From the NCBI RefSeq assembly GCF_015461835.1, contig NZ_JACOPX010000006.1:248001-312000 (forward strand): a stretch of 64,000 nucleotides of DNA. Direction: 5' to 3'. The DNA is from Pseudomonas neuropathica (GTDB lineage Bacteria; Pseudomonadota; Gammaproteobacteria; Pseudomonadales; Pseudomonadaceae). The notes beneath the pieces were generated by a model that saw only the letters and a program-made list of their open reading frames with translations, was not told where the DNA came from and did no database searches. Position 1 is the stretch's first letter, and each line of letters begins with the position of its first letter. The position numbers and the translations under genes are program-made. Positions 23,401 through 30,898 of the stretch are shown piece after piece.

Positions 23401-26315
23401 TCCAGCGAGTCGGCTTGCAGGGTGCCGCCCTGATTCTGCAGGCTGCCGGTGCCCAGCGCCAGTTCGGCGTGGCTGCCGTTGGCGAGGATGACGCCTTGCT
23501 GGTTGAGCAGGGTTTTGCCGGTGATTTTCAGGCCATCGCTGCCGGCGATGATTTGCCCGCCTGCGTTGTTGTTGATTGCGCTGCTGGTGATGTCCAGACG
23601 ATTGCCCTGCAGGCTGCCGCCACGGTTGTCCAGCGAGGTCAGTTGATCGAGTAGCAGGCGCTGGTCGCTAGCATCGACGACACCGGTCACGTTGCTGAAG
23701 ACACCGGCAATGTTGAGAACAACATCACCGCCGTTGCCGACGATACCGCCCTTGTCGTTGTTGCTCAGTTGTGTGGCGTGGATGTCGATAGTGTTGCCGA
23801 GCAGGACGCCAGCGCTGTTATCGACGACGTCGCTTTCGATGTGCAACTGGCCTTCGCTCTGAATACGGCCCTTGTGGTTGAGCAGTTGCGATTGGCCCGG
23901 CGCGGTTTGCTTGAGGATCAATCGCGCGCCATCGGCGCCCGCCGCCAACAGGCCGCTGTCACTGTTATCGAGGCTGTCTGCTTGCAGCTTGAGACCGTCA
24001 GCGATCATGCGCCCGCCACGGTTGTCGACGTGGCCGTCCTTCGCCACCATCCACAGCTGCTTTGCGGCAACGATACCGCCACGGTTATCGACCGAGCCGG
24101 CCTGAATGTCGATGTCAGCCTGACTGGATTGCAAGCGACCCAAGGCGCTGTTCAGGTGTTGCTGGACGACTAGCGTAAGCTGGCCGGTTTCGGCGCTGAT
24201 CGTGCCGTCATTGTTGCCAGTGAGATTGCGCAGGTTGGCATCGACCACGCCGCCGAGTAGCTTGCCGCTGGCGTTTTGCACATCCTGCGCGGTCAGGTTG
24301 AGGCGGTCGGTGCCTTGAATCAGACCTTGGCTGTTGTCCAGGTCTGCGCTGGTGATCAAAGTGTCAGCGGAGGAAATCGTGCCTTGGGCGTTGTCGAGCG
24401 CGCCAACGCTGGTCACCTCAAGGGTCTTGCCGGTCAGGCTGGCGTTGCGGTTGTTGATGCTCTGCGCGGCCACCGTAAGGCGTTCCGACGCCTGCACTTT
24501 GCCGTCGTGGTTATCCAGATCCTGCGTCAGCGTCAGTTCGGCTGTACCGTTTTCGGCACTGATGACACCTTTGTCGCTGTTATCGAGGCGCGCCGCCGTG
24601 ACTTTGATCTGGTCCGCCGACAGCATACCGCCCTGATTGAGCAATTCGCCGCCAGACACTGCCAGTGTGGTTTTCGCCTGAAGCTTGCCTTTGCCGTTGT
24701 CCAGACGCTCACGGGCGACCACTTTGGCGTCGCTCTGGCTGGCGCCGATCAGGCCGCTGCTGTTGTCGAGTTGGCGGGCATCGATGTCCAGGCGCCCGGC
24801 AATGATTTTGCCGTCGGTGTTTTTCACATCTCGGGCATTGAGCTTGAGACTGCCACCAGCGATTTCAATATGCCCGTGACGGTTGTCCAGGCTGTCGACG
24901 ACCAGGCTCGCCGCTTGCCCATCGGCGAAGCGAATCAGACCGTTGAGGTTGACGATGGCCGGAGCGCTCAACGCCAGGCGATTCTCACCGTAAATGCGTG
25001 CATTGACCCCTTGGTTGACCAGTCGCACAGCGTTGAGGGTGACGGTTTTTGCCTGGACGATGCCGTTCTGGTTGTCCAACACAGTCGCTGCCGTGGCATT
25101 CAGGGTGCGGCTGGCCAAGACACTGCCAGTGTTGCTCACGGTAGCGCTGTTGATCGACAGATCACCGGTGGCATTGCGACTGTTGTCGGCATTCACCCCG
25201 GATTCGATCACGCCATTGTTGGTCAACTGGCCTCCACTGCTCAGGCGCACGTTATCGCGTGCTGCCAGACTTTGCCGGTTGCCCAGTTGTTCGGCGGTCT
25301 GCACCGACAGTTGCGTGCCGGCGTACACCGGCCCTTGGGCATCAAGACTTTTCGCCTTGATGTCGACGGCATTGCTGGCGGTGACGTTGGCCATGCTCAA
25401 TTGGCCATTGGCGTCGATCTGGATATCACCGGCGCTGGCGGCCAACTCGCCCGCCAGCTTCACGCCGACACCCTGCTCCGTACCCACCAGTTTGATCGCA
25501 CCGGCATACATGCCGCCGAGCGCTGACGAGTCGATGGCCAGCTGCGGTTTGGCGCTGCCATCATCGGCGCGCGCGGTGGCGTTGAGGGTATCGGCGTTGA
25601 CGTCGTTGCGCCCGGTGGTGATGTTCAGGCGTTTGGCGTGAATCTGCGCGTTGATTTGCGTACTGCGGGTGATGATTTCAAAGCTGTCGACATTGCTCGC
25701 ATCAAGACCGACGCCATCGATGGCAACCCTGCCCTGATCAACCTGAAAGTGATCGAGCCGACCGTCGTCTAGCACCGGTTTACCCGTGGTCAACGTCACG
25801 CGTGGCGCATTGATGAACCCGCAACCGTTGCAGGTGATGCCATAAGGGTTGGCGACGATCACTCGCGCCGATTGCCCCGCCACCTCGGTATAACCGCGCA
25901 ACTGACTCGGGCTGCCGCCGTTGACTTCGTTGAGGATGGTTTGTGCAGCCGCACCGCGCAGGTTCGGGTTACCGAGAATGATCCCGCCCAGTTGCGACTG
26001 CTCAGTGCGTGCCGTGACGTTGTTGAGGATTACGCCCTGCGCACCGACGTTGTAATCGTGGAACTGGTTGTGCGACAGCCCGCTGGCATTGGGCGTGGCG
26101 ATGTTGATGATCGGCACGCCGTTGCCGGCGCGATCCAGCGAGGTATTGGGGTTAGCCACCACAATGCCGTCGGCCTGCGCCCACATCGGTTGCCAGAACA
26201 TGACGTTGGCCAAGAGAAACGCCAGCCCGCGTTTCGGCATGCCGAGGAAGAGTTCGCGGTTTTTTACGGCAACAGCAGGCTGGCCGGCCAGAGGGGCCGG
26301 TTGACGAATGTCCAT
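17484..26315 (-). CDS. cdiA: CdiA/FhaB-type contact-dependent inhibition effector with kinase-like C-terminus
   Basis: A 2943-residue two-partner-secretion exoprotein. Approximate layout: extended signal region 1-48; TPS domain 49-300 (QFHDYNVGAQGVILNN, NPYGITCNGCGFINAPR); long FHA-1 beta-helix repeats 300-1370 (recurrent LDNxxG units); non-repeat, presumably receptor-binding region 1375-1880; short FHA-2 block 1880-2150; pre-toxin region with an Ile-rich hydrophobic stretch near 2252 and the GGDFKTGALAAGVNEA segment near 2480. There is no VENN motif; QYNYL near 2555 may mark the junction. The C-terminal 166 residues look like a degenerate protein kinase: Gly-rich loop LGRGGNKDVYGYG, AVGVLR, DEIYMLGKL, INDLQFLI and VVVADP. 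Secreted by the adjacent CdiB. Confidence 0.9.
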   Translation of the reverse strand: MDIRQPAPLAGQPAVAVKNRELFLGMPKRGLAFLLANVMFWQPMWAQADGIVVANPNTSLDRAGNGVPIINIATPNASGLSHNQFHDYNVGAQGVILNNVTARTEQSQLGGIILGNPNLRGAAAQTILNEVNGGSPSQLRGYTEVAGQSARVIVANPYGITCNGCGFINAPRVTLTTGKPVLDDGRLDHFQVDQGRVAIDGVGLDASNVDSFEIITRSTQINAQIHAKRLNITTGRNDVNADTLNATARADDGSAKPQLAIDSSALGGMYAGAIKLVGTEQGVGVKLAGELAASAGDIQIDANGQLSMANVTASNAVDIKAKSLDAQGPVYAGTQLSVQTAEQLGNRQSLAARDNVRLSSGGQLTNNGVIESGVNADNSRNATGDLSINSATVSNTGSVLASRTLNATAATVLDNQNGIVQAKTVTLNAVRLVNQGVNARIYGENRLALSAPAIVNLNGLIRFADGQAASLVVDSLDNRHGHIEIAGGSLKLNARDVKNTDGKIIAGRLDIDARQLDNSSGLIGASQSDAKVVARERLDNGKGKLQAKTTLAVSGGELLNQGGMLSADQIKVTAARLDNSDKGVISAENGTAELTLTQDLDNHDGKVQASERLTVAAQSINNRNASLTGKTLEVTSVGALDNAQGTISSADTLITSADLDNSQGLIQGTDRLNLTAQDVQNASGKLLGGVVDANLRNLTGNNDGTISAETGQLTLVVQQHLNSALGRLQSSQADIDIQAGSVDNRGGIVAAKQLWMVAKDGHVDNRGGRMIADGLKLQADSLDNSDSGLLAAGADGARLILKQTAPGQSQLLNHKGRIQSEGQLHIESDVVDNSAGVLLGNTIDIHATQLSNNDKGGIVGNGGDVVLNIAGVFSNVTGVVDASDQRLLLDQLTSLDNRGGSLQGNRLDITSSAINNNAGGQIIAGSDGLKITGKTLLNQQGVILANGSHAELALGTGSLQNQGGTLQADSLDITSADLDNSAINGKAGLISSLIGDLTLTVTRLTNRAGKLFGKDQLIFTGTSLDNTGGEISGNQLGLEAVGQILNQGGLIESATSLKLTASGLDNSNGGQVRALGGASSQIKLTGNLNNQSGVIEIGSQDLVLSGAQLNNLSGNLRHAAQGLFDLDLSQLTGSHGSLTGLGKGVWDVGSVNGVGTWQLNGGLTYTSAQDLTLNTGDRIASASTLNLNVANLSNAGQLASDGDLTLNLGGNLLNSGKVSAQQKLTINANDVIQQDGRLVSGGDTAMTLRGTLDNLGRLIANQNLTVTAAQINNKGTLGAQGNLEFNVTNGISNSADTLLFSGGTMKLHSNSLNNYYGDIYSRGNLSFDAAGGGRAALFSNLSGTIEDEGDIDINAVSVENAKSVFEMSQGGSSGAIKWICGQHCGGHDGWKRGTIIIDRTYNDVVLKDSAASRFVAGKNLTIHASGVENRYSMMAANGNLTVTADRLLNLGAESRSGTSTETIGTPGKIDNSLWDRMEFIEVPAFNAQTQQGNFDEARFNELVAVTNDSRFSHPANVNIDWSPNGNTLYPATLQAGGTVSLNVSDSIQNGRLYNNTYDQLSGNLDSEKATGVGVVDINLGKRSSAASVQVAKDVTRIEKVDADGVKQISFVPVDFRGVPFAAVDPTASSTFRLPKGPYGMFVQSQNPQSRYLIETNPELTQTALFMSSDYLLGKLNFSADEAARRLGDGRYESRLISDAVLAQTGQRFLAGGLNNDYEQFRYLMDNALASKNELNLAVGVTLTSEQVAALTHDIVWMEERVVDGQKVLVPVLYLAQAESRNVRGGSLIQGRDLEMITGNDLVNVGTLRATNNLSADVKGSLYNGGLAEANERLSVMATDSIRNALAGDIRGNQVSLSTLKGDIVNDRTAVTYSPGQGLLTSLDDGGNIGARDTLSIKSGRDLTNSGTITSGADAELSATRDINLLAVQDVNEIHKIENGGHRSTVTTTVENLASSVKSGGNLKLDAGRDINVFASTAEAKGDLLADAKQDLNMASASDEHNVETNSKKGKKRVHEEDNHTVQKAAEFIAGGDVKTSSGRDTTLVASKISAGNEAYVYAGNDLNLLAAQNKDYTLYDMKEKGGFGAKKMKRDEVTQITHVGSEIKTGGDLTLVSEGDQRYQGAKLNSGKNLTLDSGGSITFEAVKDSHQESHDKSSSSAAWTSMESKGQVDETLRQNQLTAKGQTLVKAVDGLHIDIKQINQQSVSQAIDAMVQADPSMAWLKDAEARTDVDWRQVQELHDRWDESHSGLGGPAMIIIIIIVTYFTAGAASGLVGAGATAGSGTAMSAGLAATATSEAVAAGWANAALTAMITSAASTAAVSTINNKGNLGAALKETFSADNLKNYIVAGGTAGLTTGFFNDWTSSTTGTSPALTESTKGALANTGKVIVADSGGLSSLQGIAHFTENQLLQNSTSALLNKALGREGSLGDAVQKSLVNAFTAYGFNLVGDIGVSNHLEDGGLEKIGLHALMGGLSSLAAGGDFKTGALAAGVNEAFVDDLASAYSGMPKDDRDRLLLMNSQLIGVLTTAVQDPNADADKLQLGSSIAQSGTQYNYLSHQDVEDLEKALKECKDDCDAVRAEFAKRDADNTARLNNCWATGDCEKIKAEIEEGSRELNKLWQNDKTGITDQFLHSNIADSTNARTRASLDHLPKGDPANAVKLLAAAGIIALAPEAIGLLGQLTTRAAASCAANPVLCANEVTIWAADAGMSEALPAGLGVAAGGAATKELSDLRGLMEIEAKTGAKLTPEQISAIVGPAATGAKSTDAIAGSNIGRADLGDLLGRGGNKDVYGYGDNQAVGVLRNGTNSQAISDEIYMLGKLHDSGIPTVNPQAVSVDGVPGMLMDQFAQGSKDVVRLMDGKVRIVGDSPLLNQQSISDLKGIRDKLVNNNIQINDLQFLIRNDGRVVVADPLAVNFNAAPSKNNLRMIDLLIQAAQKNGPFK

Positions 26316-26339
26316 TTCAGAATCTCGGGGCGGGCGGTA

Positions 26340-28046
26340 TTAGAGGAAGAAATCCAGGCGGAAATAGATCGGTGCTTCACGCTCGGTCAGCGCGTCCGGC
26401 CGTTCCAGGGAATGGGCAAAGGTCACGCTGGCGGCGACGTGCTGACCACGGGCAAACAGGTCCAGCGAGTTGCTCGACATGCGCCCGTGCTGATCGCCGT
26501 TGTAGCGACCGTTCTGGATCACACCCTGGTCGTAACCGAGGCTGGTGCCGTATTCGGAGAACACCGGTTGCAGCCATTCGATGGTTACCGGACGCGACCA
26601 ACGCAAATCGTTGCGCCAGTAACCACCGCTGTCGCCGGACAGCGACTGATCCTTGTAACCACGGATCGACGACGAGCCGCCAAGGCTGGTGCGTTGCGGG
26701 CTGAACAACACGTCCTCGCTGCGCTGGCCGGTCATCAGGCTGCTGAAGCTGAACGACTCGCCCCACAACTTGAACGGCTGCAAGTAGCTCAGGGTGGCGG
26801 TGTATTTGCGGTAGCGCGCATTCGGCTCACCCGGTCCCGGATCATGGCTGCCTTGAGCGTCGAAGGCGCCAATGCCTTCTTGCATACCCGCGTCAAAGTT
26901 GACGAAGGCACTGCCGACACGGCGACCGTGGTTGAAGCCGAACTGCGCTTCGCTGATGCGGTTGCTGCTGAGCTTGAGTTTGCTGTCTTCGATGAAGTTG
27001 TTGGTGCGCAGATACGACAGACCCGCGCTGAGCGAGGTCTTGCTGACGGCGTCGCGATGGATCACCCGCTCGGCGCGCAACTGATGGTTTTCGCTGTCGC
27101 CGGTCTGTTTGAAGTTGTAGAGGTTGGCGGCGATCTGCGAGCGGTACTCGCTCTGGCTGTAGGTGTAGCTGAAGGTCCACCAGCCCCACGGCAAGCTGTA
27201 ATTGAGCATGGCGTTGTTGGAGGTGTGCTGGTGATCAGTCATCGCATCGTGACCGCCGCGCAGGCTCAACTGATCCGCCAGGCCGAGCGGACTGTCCCAG
27301 TCAAACGTGGTGCCCCACTGCTGCTCTCCGGTGCTGCGCTGGCCGTCGTTGTTGCGCGACAGCCCGACTCGCCATGGTTTCTGCGGCGTGTTGGTGACCA
27401 GCACTTCACTGCCACCGACGTTCTGGCCGGGCGCCAGCTCCATTTTTGCCTGGTTCGAAGGCAGACGATTGAGCTGATCGACCATCTGCTCGATCTCGCG
27501 CAGGTTGACCAGTTCACCGGTTTTGCCGGGAAAGGTCATGGCCAGTTCGCGCTCCGAGAGCTGACTGTTTTCCGCGCCCTTCATGCCTTCGAGCTTGCCT
27601 TCGACCACCAGCACTTGCAGGTGCCCGGTGGACAGATCCTGCTGCGGCAAGTAGGCGCGGCTGGTCACCAAGCCTTTCTCGATGTAGTGATCGGTGATGA
27701 CTTTGAGCAGCTCGTTGAGCTGCGGCACGCCCAGGCATTCGCCGATATAGGGTTTGAGCAGGCGGGTCTTGTCACCCGCGGAGAGGCTGTCGGCACCTTT
27801 GAGCTCGATGTCTTTGATCGGGAAACAGCGGGTGTCGGTGGGGGCTGCCGGTTGCGCAGGTTTGGCGTCCTTGCCGGGCAGATCCTTGAGTTCCTCAAGG
27901 CGTCGCTGCTGCTCTTCGAGCAGGCGGTTCTGGCGGTCACGGATAAGGTCGGTGTCACCGGGAGTCGGAGCGGCGACGGCAATCTGAAGTGGAGACAGGC
28001 ACAGCAAAGCTACGCACAACCTCGCCACGAGGGCGGGTGAGGACAT
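26340..28046 (-). CDS. cdiB: CdiB/ShlB-type outer-membrane TpsB transporter
   Basis: 568 residues. Signal peptide 1-25, then an N-terminal helix rich in Gln/Arg/Glu (RLLEEQQRRLEELK). Two POTRA domains follow (about 73-225, starting CFPIKDIELKG). The C-terminal beta-barrel includes the conserved SIRGYKDQSLSGD segment, equivalent to the VRGY tip motif of the L6 loop, and ends in an outer-membrane Phe signature (DFFL). It exports the cdiA product, which starts 24 bases downstream in the same transcript. A near-consensus sigma-70 promoter lies 44-72 bases upstream. Confidence 0.93.
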   Translation of the reverse strand: MSSPALVARLCVALLCLSPLQIAVAAPTPGDTDLIRDRQNRLLEEQQRRLEELKDLPGKDAKPAQPAAPTDTRCFPIKDIELKGADSLSAGDKTRLLKPYIGECLGVPQLNELLKVITDHYIEKGLVTSRAYLPQQDLSTGHLQVLVVEGKLEGMKGAENSQLSERELAMTFPGKTGELVNLREIEQMVDQLNRLPSNQAKMELAPGQNVGGSEVLVTNTPQKPWRVGLSRNNDGQRSTGEQQWGTTFDWDSPLGLADQLSLRGGHDAMTDHQHTSNNAMLNYSLPWGWWTFSYTYSQSEYRSQIAANLYNFKQTGDSENHQLRAERVIHRDAVSKTSLSAGLSYLRTNNFIEDSKLKLSSNRISEAQFGFNHGRRVGSAFVNFDAGMQEGIGAFDAQGSHDPGPGEPNARYRKYTATLSYLQPFKLWGESFSFSSLMTGQRSEDVLFSPQRTSLGGSSSIRGYKDQSLSGDSGGYWRNDLRWSRPVTIEWLQPVFSEYGTSLGYDQGVIQNGRYNGDQHGRMSSNSLDLFARGQHVAASVTFAHSLERPDALTEREAPIYFRLDFFL

Positions 28047-28089
28047 GTTCGATCCCTCGATACGAAAGTGACATCAAAATAGTGGCGCG

Positions 28090-28118
28090 ATATTAGATGG
28101 CCATCATTTTGACGTCAA
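28090..28118 (-). promoter_or_regulatory. Sigma-70 promoter and inverted repeat upstream of cdiB
   Basis: On the minus strand, TTGACG, a 17-base spacer and TAATAT, near consensus. The -35 box lies in TTTGACGTCAAAAT. An inverted partner, ATTTTGATGTCA, lies downstream of the -10, so the start site would be flanked by dyad arms. The same element is repeated at 29267-29295. Confidence 0.65.
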
Positions 28119-28201
28119 ACTATCGTTTAAACCTTTTGTCGGGTTTGTATCAAGAATTGAACAAACGGGGCCGTTGCAGCCCCGCGATGCTTTTGACTGG
28201 C

Positions 28202-28612
28202 TTACCCGCGAATACGGTGCTCATCAAAGGCATAATCTTCCTGGCAATCCGCCGAAGGACCTTTCTCCACATTGACGTAATGCACCGTGTCAGCATCAGT
28301 AAGCTTGTAGGTGTAAACATCAGGCGCAGCGACGCCATTGGTTCTCAGCACACTCTTGCCATTGGTAGCTGTCCAGGTGCCATGCTCGGTTTGCACCTTC
28401 TGTGTCTGCTTGGCGTCGCGGAAAAAGGTGATGGAGAAAGTACCGTCGGCGTTGAACTGGTTTTTCCAGGACATGAACTGGCATTTGCCGTTTTCGTCGC
28501 GCTGACCTTTCCATGAACCGACCAGCGATGGGTCAACGACCGGCTTATTAGTGGCGCAGCCAGACAATGTGGCGGCCAGAATGATAAGTGCCAGGGAGAG
28601 ATTCCGTTTCAC
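28202..28612 (-). CDS. Small predicted lipoprotein
   Basis: 136 residues. A lipoprotein signal with lipobox LSGC at residues 16-19 is followed by SLVGSWKGQRDENGKC and a beta-rich domain with two further Cys, the second in SADCQED. The SLVGSW start is reminiscent of lipocalin-like or copper-homeostasis-type small lipoproteins, but no firm family is assigned. It lies 48 bases downstream of another lipoprotein gene and 155 bases upstream of cdiB on the same strand. Confidence 0.7.
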   Translation of the reverse strand: MKRNLSLALIILAATLSGCATNKPVVDPSLVGSWKGQRDENGKCQFMSWKNQFNADGTFSITFFRDAKQTQKVQTEHGTWTATNGKSVLRTNGVAAPDVYTYKLTDADTVHYVNVEKGPSADCQEDYAFDEHRIRG

Positions 28613-28660
28613 AGGGTATTTCCTTTTTTTCGATAAATTCAGTGCGCTGTGCGTGCCGAC

Positions 28661-29209
28661 TCAACTCTTTACGAGCGTGCGCTGCCGGGGCTGAGTAACG
28701 TCATAAACATGCTGTTCGCAATGCTCACCGCTGAACTGGAACTCCACCTGGTAGACCTTGCCACGCTCGGGAGTGAAAACAGTGGTCAGCGGCCCGCAGG
28801 TATAAATACCTCCCGTAACCCGGCTGTTCGAATACCCCGAAATTTCAAAGGGCTTGTCGGCATCCGCTTGTGCCTCCACTTGTGGGAAGCGCTTGACCGT
28901 GGCGCTGTTGGCCACTTCATTGAGCTTGGCGATCCAGCCGAAAACATGGCCCCGACCTGAATCGACGACGGTGCCAAGCACCTCCATGCGACGGTCAGGG
29001 TCATCCGCACGCCGGATGGAAAACTCCACCGGATGGGTGCCACCCGTGGCCTTCATGATGATCTTGGCGTGCTGGTCATCCGTGGCAACGGTGTTCTGGC
29101 CCAACTGAACACCGTCTTTGAGCAGGCTCGGGGAGGAATCCCGAACAGTGGAATGGCAGCCTACAAGCGTGAAAATCACAGCCAGAGGCAGTAATGCGCG
29201 TTTATTCAC
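28661..29209 (-). CDS. Predicted lipoprotein sharing the cdiB-type promoter
   Basis: About 182 residues from a GTG start at 29209: NKRALLPLAVIFTLVGC has a basic start, a hydrophobic core and lipobox LVGC. The frame is open from an ATG at 29254, but that codon lies only about 6 bases after the predicted transcription start, so the GTG is preferred. No family recognised; two Cys near the C-terminus (CGPLTTVF, EHCEQHV) could pair. Possibly co-transcribed with the next lipoprotein gene. Confidence 0.65.
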   Translation of the reverse strand: MNKRALLPLAVIFTLVGCHSTVRDSSPSLLKDGVQLGQNTVATDDQHAKIIMKATGGTHPVEFSIRRADDPDRRMEVLGTVVDSGRGHVFGWIAKLNEVANSATVKRFPQVEAQADADKPFEISGYSNSRVTGGIYTCGPLTTVFTPERGKVYQVEFQFSGEHCEQHVYDVTQPRQRTLVKS

Positions 29210-29266
29210 GGACGAAGTTTCTCGATTAAGGACGGGCGCCAAGAATGACATCAAAATAGCGGCGCG

Positions 29267-29295
29267 ATATTAGTTGGCCATCATTTTGACGTCAA
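29267..29295 (-). promoter_or_regulatory. Sigma-70 promoter identical in design to the cdiB promoter
   Basis: TTGACG, 17 bases, TAATAT on the minus strand, inside a roughly 50-base direct repeat of the region upstream of cdiB (two mismatches). The flanking arms TTTGACGTCAAAAT and ATTTTGATGTCA are also kept. Confidence 0.65.
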
Positions 29296-29543
29296 ACCTT
29301 TGTTCGTCAGTGCTCAACACCCAGTCGCGTCGCGGCCCTGCAAACTTTTGCGTTTCACGTAAATGTACTCCCTCGAATCAGTGGGCAGCTGTGCGGCTCA
29401 GGGTTGCACCATACAACTCTATCGCCGATCGACGGCTGAACTGCACAAAACCAGCACCTGCATACAAGTAGCCGGAGCGCTTTGCGTTGATAGTGAATGT
29501 CGCCATTTCGGCATCACTCGCGAACCCTGACGCAGGAGTTTCC

Positions 29544-30362
29544 ATGAGCACCTTCACCACGCAAGACGGTACCGAGATTTACTACAAGGATTGGGGCAGC
29601 GGTAAACCTGTGCTGTTCAGCCACGGCTGGCCGCTGGATGCCGACATGTGGGAATACCAGATGGAATACCTGAGCAGCCGTGGCTATCGCACCATTGCCT
29701 TTGATCGTCGCGGTTTCGGCCGTTCCGATCAGCCGTGGACCGGTTACGACTACGACACCTTCGCCGATGACATCGCGCAACTGATCAATCATCTGGACCT
29801 GCGCGATGTGACGCTGGTGGGCTTCTCGATGGGCGGCGGCGATGTCAGCCGTTACATCGCCCGTCATGGCAGCGAGCGCGTTGCCGGTCTGGTGTTGTTG
29901 GGCGCAGTGACACCGCTGTTCGGCAAGAAAGCCGACTTCCCGCAAGGCGTCGATACTTCAGTGTTTGACGGCATCAAGGCCGGCCTGCTGCAGGATCGTG
30001 CGCAGTTCATCGCCGACTTCGCCGCGCCGTTCTACGGCACCAACCAAGGCCAGAAAGTCTCCGACGGCGTGCTCACGCAAACGCTGAATATCGCCCTGCT
30101 TGCCTCGCTCAAAGGCACCGTGGATTGCGTCACGGCGTTCTCGGAAACCGACTTCCGCCCGGACATGGCCAAGATCGACGTGCCGACGCTGGTGATTCAT
30201 GGCGACGGCGACCAGATCGTGCCGTTCGAAACCACCGGCAAACAGGCTGCAGCACAAATCAAAGGCGCCGAGTTGAAGGTCTACGCAGGAGCGCCACACG
30301 GCTTTGCGGTGACACATGCGCAGGCCTTGAATGAGGATTTGCTAGCGTTTCTCAAACGCTGA
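29544..30362 (+). CDS. Alpha/beta hydrolase, non-heme chloroperoxidase-like
   Basis: 272 residues of the alpha/beta hydrolase fold. HGWPLDADMW gives the oxyanion-hole region, GFSMGGGD the nucleophile elbow (Ser near residue 98), and the catalytic Asp and His lie in IHGDGDQIVPF and GAPHGFAVTH. The close fit to cofactor-free haloperoxidases/esterases is family knowledge; the physiological substrate is unknown. Start chosen at the ATG after CAGGAG. Confidence 0.88.
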   Translation: MSTFTTQDGTEIYYKDWGSGKPVLFSHGWPLDADMWEYQMEYLSSRGYRTIAFDRRGFGRSDQPWTGYDYDTFADDIAQLINHLDLRDVTLVGFSMGGGDVSRYIARHGSERVAGLVLLGAVTPLFGKKADFPQGVDTSVFDGIKAGLLQDRAQFIADFAAPFYGTNQGQKVSDGVLTQTLNIALLASLKGTVDCVTAFSETDFRPDMAKIDVPTLVIHGDGDQIVPFETTGKQAAAQIKGAELKVYAGAPHGFAVTHAQALNEDLLAFLKR

Positions 30363-30374
30363 AAATTCGGCATT

Positions 30375-30411
30375 AAAAAAGTCCGTCGGCATCGGCTTGA
30401 CGGACTTTTTT
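30375..30411 (+). terminator. Rho-independent terminator
   Basis: AAAAAAGTCCGTC, an 11-base loop, GACGGACTTTTTT; symmetrical A and T runs. It ends the hydrolase gene. Confidence 0.88.
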
Positions 30412-30425
30412 GTTACCCTCGTTCC

Positions 30426-30692
30426 ATGACCCCTTCCGACCTCAACGCAATGGACGAAGACATCTCTGTGCAAGCCGCCGATTGGTGCATGCGTCTGCAC
30501 GATGACAATTGTCCGCCGGCTGTCCGCCAGGATTTCCAGCGCTGGATACAGCGCGACTCGCGCCACGCTTTCGAATACGCAAAAATGCTCGAAATCTGGG
30601 ATCTCAGCGGCCAACTGCCGGATGAGCCCGAGACAGCGAAAAAACTCCTGACCGGTGACACACTGGCGCACAAAGGCTCGCGCGAAATATAG
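30426..30692 (+). CDS. Stand-alone FecR/PupR N-terminal domain (DUF4880-like) protein
   Basis: 88 residues matching the cytoplasmic N-terminal domain of FecR-type anti-sigma factors: QAADWCMRLHDDN, then FQRWIQRDSRHAFEYAKMLE. A full FecR has about 320 residues with a membrane helix and periplasmic domain, none of which follows here. No ECF sigma factor or TonB receptor is adjacent. It is either a genuine free-standing domain or the stub of a lost gene. Confidence 0.65.
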   Translation: MTPSDLNAMDEDISVQAADWCMRLHDDNCPPAVRQDFQRWIQRDSRHAFEYAKMLEIWDLSGQLPDEPETAKKLLTGDTLAHKGSREI

Positions 30693-30898
30693 GGGCTACG
30701 CTCGCCCCTCTCCTCCCGCTCCAACAGCTAAAAGTTGCGTATTCAAAGGCTTTCGCCCCTCTGCATCAGAATTTTATCTTCACATCCCAGCTTAATAATA
30801 TTTTACCGATATCCCCCCTCTCCCTAGTCTGACCTCAAGCAAAACGGACAAGCCAACAGCGGCCCGAATCCCACTGCCTTGCTAGGAAGGATGTAGAG

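Noticed and set aside
25872-28040. Long plus-strand open frame (722 codons) opposite cdiA and cdiB
   Set aside because: It spans the cdiA/cdiB junction on the wrong strand, has no recognisable domain and is explained by high-GC codon bias of the genes on the other strand.
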